Below are positions 60,020 through 64,000 of a stretch of 64,000 bases of DNA, in pieces; within the stretch, counting starts at the first letter, position 1, and every line of letters starts with the position of its first letter. The translations under genes and the position numbers were made by a program. This stretch comes from Diplosphaera chodatii (lineage: Eukaryota; Chlorophyta; Trebouxiophyceae; Prasiolales; Stichococcaceae), in contig JAALGY010000038.1 of assembly GCA_032358165.1 (NCBI GenBank), positions 1,674,001 through 1,738,000 of the forward strand, given 5' to 3'. Under the pieces are notes generated by a model. The model was not told where the DNA came from. It did not search any database and saw nothing but the letters and a program-made list of their open reading frames with translations.

Positions 60020-60553
60020 GGCTAGCCTCTGCCGTCGCTGCTGTTGCCCAAGCAGAGGAGTCGCTCAAAGGATTCTAGACAGCGCTTTGCTCTTCCGGTA
60101 AGTTGATAGGCAGGGACGTTGGGTTGCATGCCACAGTTCCAGCTTCATGTGGACCTAACGCTGTTAGCTTTGCACATTTCACCATCAGCTGAGCTGGCAT
60201 GCATGTTCACGCAAAGCTGCCGCTGCAGTAGTACATTTCTGGCATACAACATTCAACGACAGGTCGACTGGCGTATAACAAGCGTGTACTTTCGGACGTG
60301 ACGGCGTACTTGTCGTGAAATTGCTGCGTTTTTGCCCTCGATCGGCTGCGTTCATATAGGCTTGTCATACTTGGCAGGGTCGTAACACATTACTTGACAG
60401 CCTTGGTGGCCGCGAGTGGCTCACAGTACACAGTGGTGCTACAGGGACTTGTCTTTTTTGCAAGCTGGGCGGGTAAACCTGGTCTATACTTTACAGCACA
60501 ACAACAGGCTCTGGATTGCCTGCGATCGGTGGGGATAGCATGGCGCCGAGGGA
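60020..60553 (+). other. Intergenic between co-directional genes
   Basis: 3' flank of the F-box gene and promoter of the next gene. No recognisable element. Confidence 0.4.
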
Positions 60554-63500
60554 ATGATGCCATCCTGGCGCGTCACACACAGTGATGCGGGGCCGCCTGT
60601 CCCGCTCGAATTCGAGGTCCAGCCTTGGGGGAGCAGAGCGAAGGCAAAGTCGGTCGGGCCTTCGGGTGGGACCAGATGTCTACACCGCATGAGCGCGATG
60701 CAGTGTCCACTTCAGCATGCGAATCGGATCTGTCCTTCAGGCTGATGCTGATGCGTGAGCGGTGGTACGTTCGGATCTGAGCTTGGCCTTGCATCGCCCT
60801 GTGGATCGGCAGGTGACATCATGATATACAATCGCAGGTGCTTCGGCCGCTGCGAGGTCGCCACGCACAGGCAGCCTTCTTTGTCTTCCTGCTGGGCGGC
60901 ATCGCCTGGCACGGCGTGTCGTGGGTGTCTTGGCGGCGCGATGCCCCACTCACAGGTGCCGCTGCATGCCAACCGCCCAGACCGCAAAACATGTTACAGT
61001 AAGCTTTGCTGTGACTCTGCAGCTGTCGACCTCACACATCCTCCCATACTCTACGCAGACAGCGGGACATACGACGGACCCGGCCGTGAGGTGCCGCCGC
61101 CGCTGCTGGTGGCGCACAAGCAGACGCAGGCGGGCGCGTACTTGCGGCATGCCGGGGGCCTGCCAGCAGGTGCCGGAGGCCGGCCGCCGGGCCTGGTCGT
61201 GCGGTATGCCGCCTGCGGCGGTCTCTTCAACCAGCACTACTGCCACGTCACAGCCATCGCAATGGCGATCGCGCTCGGCGCCGAGGGCGTGGTGAGCTCA
61301 AGCTGCACTGCACAGCTGCATCATACGGCTGTGTCTACGTATCACTCTGAAAACACGTTGCGCACGAGGCATGCCTGGACAGCCGGGACGAGACCTGTGC
61401 AATGGACCATCAGTTGGTGCGGATTGCGGTAAGACTCGTCTGTTGTGCCAGGTCATGCCGCCGGCGCTGCGCCGCAACAAGTTTGCCACGGACGCGCGCA
61501 ACGCCTCGTGGCATCCGGCGCCCGCCAGCAGCGTGTGGGACCTGCGCCGCCTGCGCGCATACGCAGCCAGTGAGCCCTGCACGCCTGTGCCTCCTGCAGG
61601 CCCTGACATGCATGTGCACACTCTCCGCTGCAGCTGAGGCCATGCAGATGGTCAGAGGGCGCATGCCAGTGGAGGCAGTGCTGCAGCTCGTCACGACTCA
61701 GTTGTTGAATCAGTGGCACGTTGCTCCGCTGCAGCCAAGCGGCTGACGGTGCACGAGGTGCCGACGCTGCTGCCGTCGTGGGTGCCGGACGGCTTTGGCG
61801 CGTTCAACCCCTACGGCATGGGCCGACACCAGGCATGGCCTCTACATCAGAGGACTCAAGCGCCTACCGTCATGGCTCTAGCAAGCACAGAGTGCTTGGA
61901 GCAGAAGAACGAAAGTTCCAACTACCCACCGCTTGCCGGCTGGGTCTGCTGATGCCAGGCGCTGCTTCGCCCAGGTGGTGCGGTTCCCGTACATGGCCAA
62001 CGAGCTGTACAGCATGGGGCAGTGGGCGAAGCTGGCGCGCAAGCGGGTGGACGCGTACATGCGGCACCTCACACGCGGCTCCAACAGCACAGAGCACCGC
62101 AGCCTGCGGTGGCGAGAGGTGCGCCGCTGTGGGGTCATGGCTGAGGCGGCTGCACTGCAGGACCTGGGCTTGGCTTGGATGCCCTGTCAGCCCATACCCA
62201 CAGACCCAGCAGAGAGATACATGGTCCAGTTGGTTGGAACTGACTTGCTGCTAGAGCGCATGGCAGGACACTGCTGTAGCAGTTGGTGGTTCATGGTCAC
62301 TTTCACAGCATGTGCGCTGTGGCGGCTCCAGGTGCAGGGGGAGCTGGTGGCGGACCTGCGGCAGCCGGTGCCCCACTGGGCGGTCGTCGTGGAGCAGTCC
62401 ACCAACCGCTCCCGCGCCGACAGCCTCCTGCGCACCGACCACCGCATCAACCAGAGCAACTGGCCCGACGGCGGCCAGGTCGGCGCTCTGTGACCCGCGG
62501 CCCGCTGCGCTGCTGCAGATTGCAGTACCGATGGTGGGGTGACTTACCGGGGACTGCATGTCGACGGCGGGCACCGTTCCGCGGCACCCGCTGCCCACTG
62601 AAGCGCGTGGGCGTGTGCGCAGGTGTGGGAGCTGATGGGGAAGTACCTGGTGAACCAGACGTTCGCCGCGGAGTGGGGCTTCCCGCTGGACAGGGGCCCG
62701 GCCGACGTCATCCCCAACGACCTGTCGGACCCCAGCCTGAAGGACGGCTGGCTGCCGCCGGTGAGTCCACCAACACCGTGGCATGGCGATCATCAGCCCA
62801 GCAGCACATTCAGACTACTCTGACGGTGACCTGCGTACATGTCATGGGTTCTGGACACATGCAACGACAAGCTAATGGACGCAGCAGTGGTGCAGCCCAC
62901 TGCCTTCAAACTTGACGCCAACACCCCACATCAATCAAGCGCACAGTTCATCCCCCATGCTGGCACGTTCCCTATGCAGCTGTCGACTTGCATGCATCGA
63001 TATGTGTGCAGGTGGACGCGGGCAATGGCCAGACGGCGTTTAAGCTGATGGCGGCGCCCGACCGCCTGGAGCTGCTGCTGCCGTGCGTGCTCTTCGGGGT
63101 GCGCAGCCACAAGGAGCCGCTCATGGCGGAGGTGGCCATGAACCTGGACTTTGCGCCGCGGCTGCACGCTGCCGCCAAGCGGATCACAGGTGGGCGGGTC
63201 CGCAACCCTCGGCAGTCTGCACTGCCGGGCCGCAACAGCCGGTGTCACACCACTCTGCACAGCTCCGCCACAGAGAGCCTGCAGTGACGTGTGGCGCAGT
63301 GTCCTTTACATATCCACCCAGTGTGACAATGACTCACATCTACTTTGCGTCCAGATGGCATGGCGTGGCGCAGCCGCAAGCGGTACTTCAACGGCCTGCA
63401 CCTGCGGCTGGAGGCGGACGCCGCGGCGTGGATCGAGATGTTTGGCGGGCTGCACACGCTCTGGGGCTACTACCTCGACGCCGCAAGAGGAGCCGGCTTC

Positions 63501-64000
63501 GACCGCCGCACCCCGCTGGTACGCTTCTGCTGTCAACTCCGACAACGACTGTAGTGACTGTCGTATTGCATGCTGGCTGTGTGCGTCACGAAGCTCCCTG
63601 GACCTGCAATAATACATGATATATCGCGCCCTGCTTGGTAGCGCTGTAGACATTGCTGCTGAGTTGTGCGGTCTTTGACGAGCAGCAACAGATGTCCATC
63701 GAGAGCGTGTGCCTGTTTCATGACTCACACTCGCTTTGCTTGCAGTACATTGCATCGGGGATCTTCTCCAACATGACGCCGTCCAACAAGCGCCACCTGG
63801 CAAAGCTGCGGCGGGCCGCCGCCTCCGGCGTCTACGACAAGACACAGTTCCTGAGTGCGCATCCTGCTCCAGGGCAGGAGCCTGCAGATGTTCACGCTGG
63901 CACCGGTAGCAAGCCCACGTGTATGGTCAGGAGGTGGACCGACGTGAGCCGGCCGTGCTTGACTATGCGGTCCCGCCCCTGCAGAGCCGAAGGAACTGAA
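60554..64000 (+). CDS. GDP-fucose protein O-fucosyltransferase-like (PF10250-type), 3' truncated
   Basis: Exons begin at 60838-60955 (signal anchor QAAFFVFLLGGIAWHGV), then about 61060-61290, 61451-61570, 61733-61832, 61977-62118, 62332-62479, 62624-62760, 63012-63190, 63356-63518 and 63746 on; the gene runs off the window. Type II Golgi-style glycosyltransferase. Seen: substrate-loop motif YAACGGLFNQHYCHVTAIAMA (cf. the GGLNNQ motif of plant O-FUTs), VMPPALRRN, PYMANELYSMGQWAKLARK, the conserved HxR-type motif GLHLRLEADAAAW, and YIASGIFS (the Y-x-A-x-G strand near the nucleotide-sugar site). The donor is probably GDP-fucose; the acceptor is unknown. The first exon is uncertain: an ATG at 60554 with a short basic cytosolic tail is my best guess. 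The end of exon 61733-61832 may use a GC donor. Confidence 0.82.

Noticed and set aside
1..64000. Prokaryotic operon, CRISPR array or phage reading
   Set aside because: No arrays of spaced repeats, no long co-directional intact frames, and pervasive introns in every recognised gene.

Overview
The window looks like nuclear DNA of a green alga, most likely a trebouxiophyte-grade chlorophyte (inference). It is GC-rich, and every recognisable protein is split into many short exons. Introns almost always start GTG(A/C) and end GCAG. The families present are eukaryotic or plant-like: M1 aminopeptidase, NAA50, a D27-like plastid isomerase, a nodulin-like/NFD4 transporter, an O-fucosyltransferase, an F-box/LRR protein and an OPR-like organellar repeat protein. 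No bacterial operons or ribosome-binding sites were seen. I built the models by hand, chaining exons so that splice phase is conserved. Most models close exactly in frame, but the functional names rest on motifs read by eye.

Layout. 1-3076 (+): 3' part of an unidentified disordered protein. 4090-6879 (-): an unidentified 430-residue protein. 6880-12554: gene-poor, with one intron-containing tRNA-Ala(CGC) gene, an exact copy of its 5' half, CTG repeats and a possible retroelement scrap. 12555-14169 (-): possible plastid-lipid/fibrillin-like protein. 14715-21428 (+): membrane-anchored M1 aminopeptidase in 25 exons. 21996-23096 (-): NAA50. 24073-25416 (+): D27-like carotenoid isomerase. 25819-30487 (-): NFD4-like MFS transporter with a large central insertion. 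31267-32706 (+): MerT-like membrane domain fused to an HMA metal-binding domain. 32897-38305 (-): about 1,540-residue low-complexity protein. 39119-41737 (+): membrane-anchored GFO/IDH/MocA oxidoreductase. 42500-47075 (+): coiled-coil protein with a Csm1/TITAN9-like C-terminus. 47606-53423 (+): 1,352-residue disordered single-pass membrane protein. 54315-56309 (-): OPR/FASTK-like protein with a transit peptide. 57441-60019 (+): F-box/LRR protein. 60554-64000 (+): O-fucosyltransferase-like protein cut by the window end.

The genes do not form a pathway; this is an ordinary dense algal chromosome segment. The most unusual items are the MerT-HMA fusion, repeated AG|GCA (GC-AG) splice donors in several genes, the tRNA-Ala gene with its detached 5'-half copy, and several lineage-style modifications (membrane anchors, a large loop insertion) on conserved enzymes and transporters.
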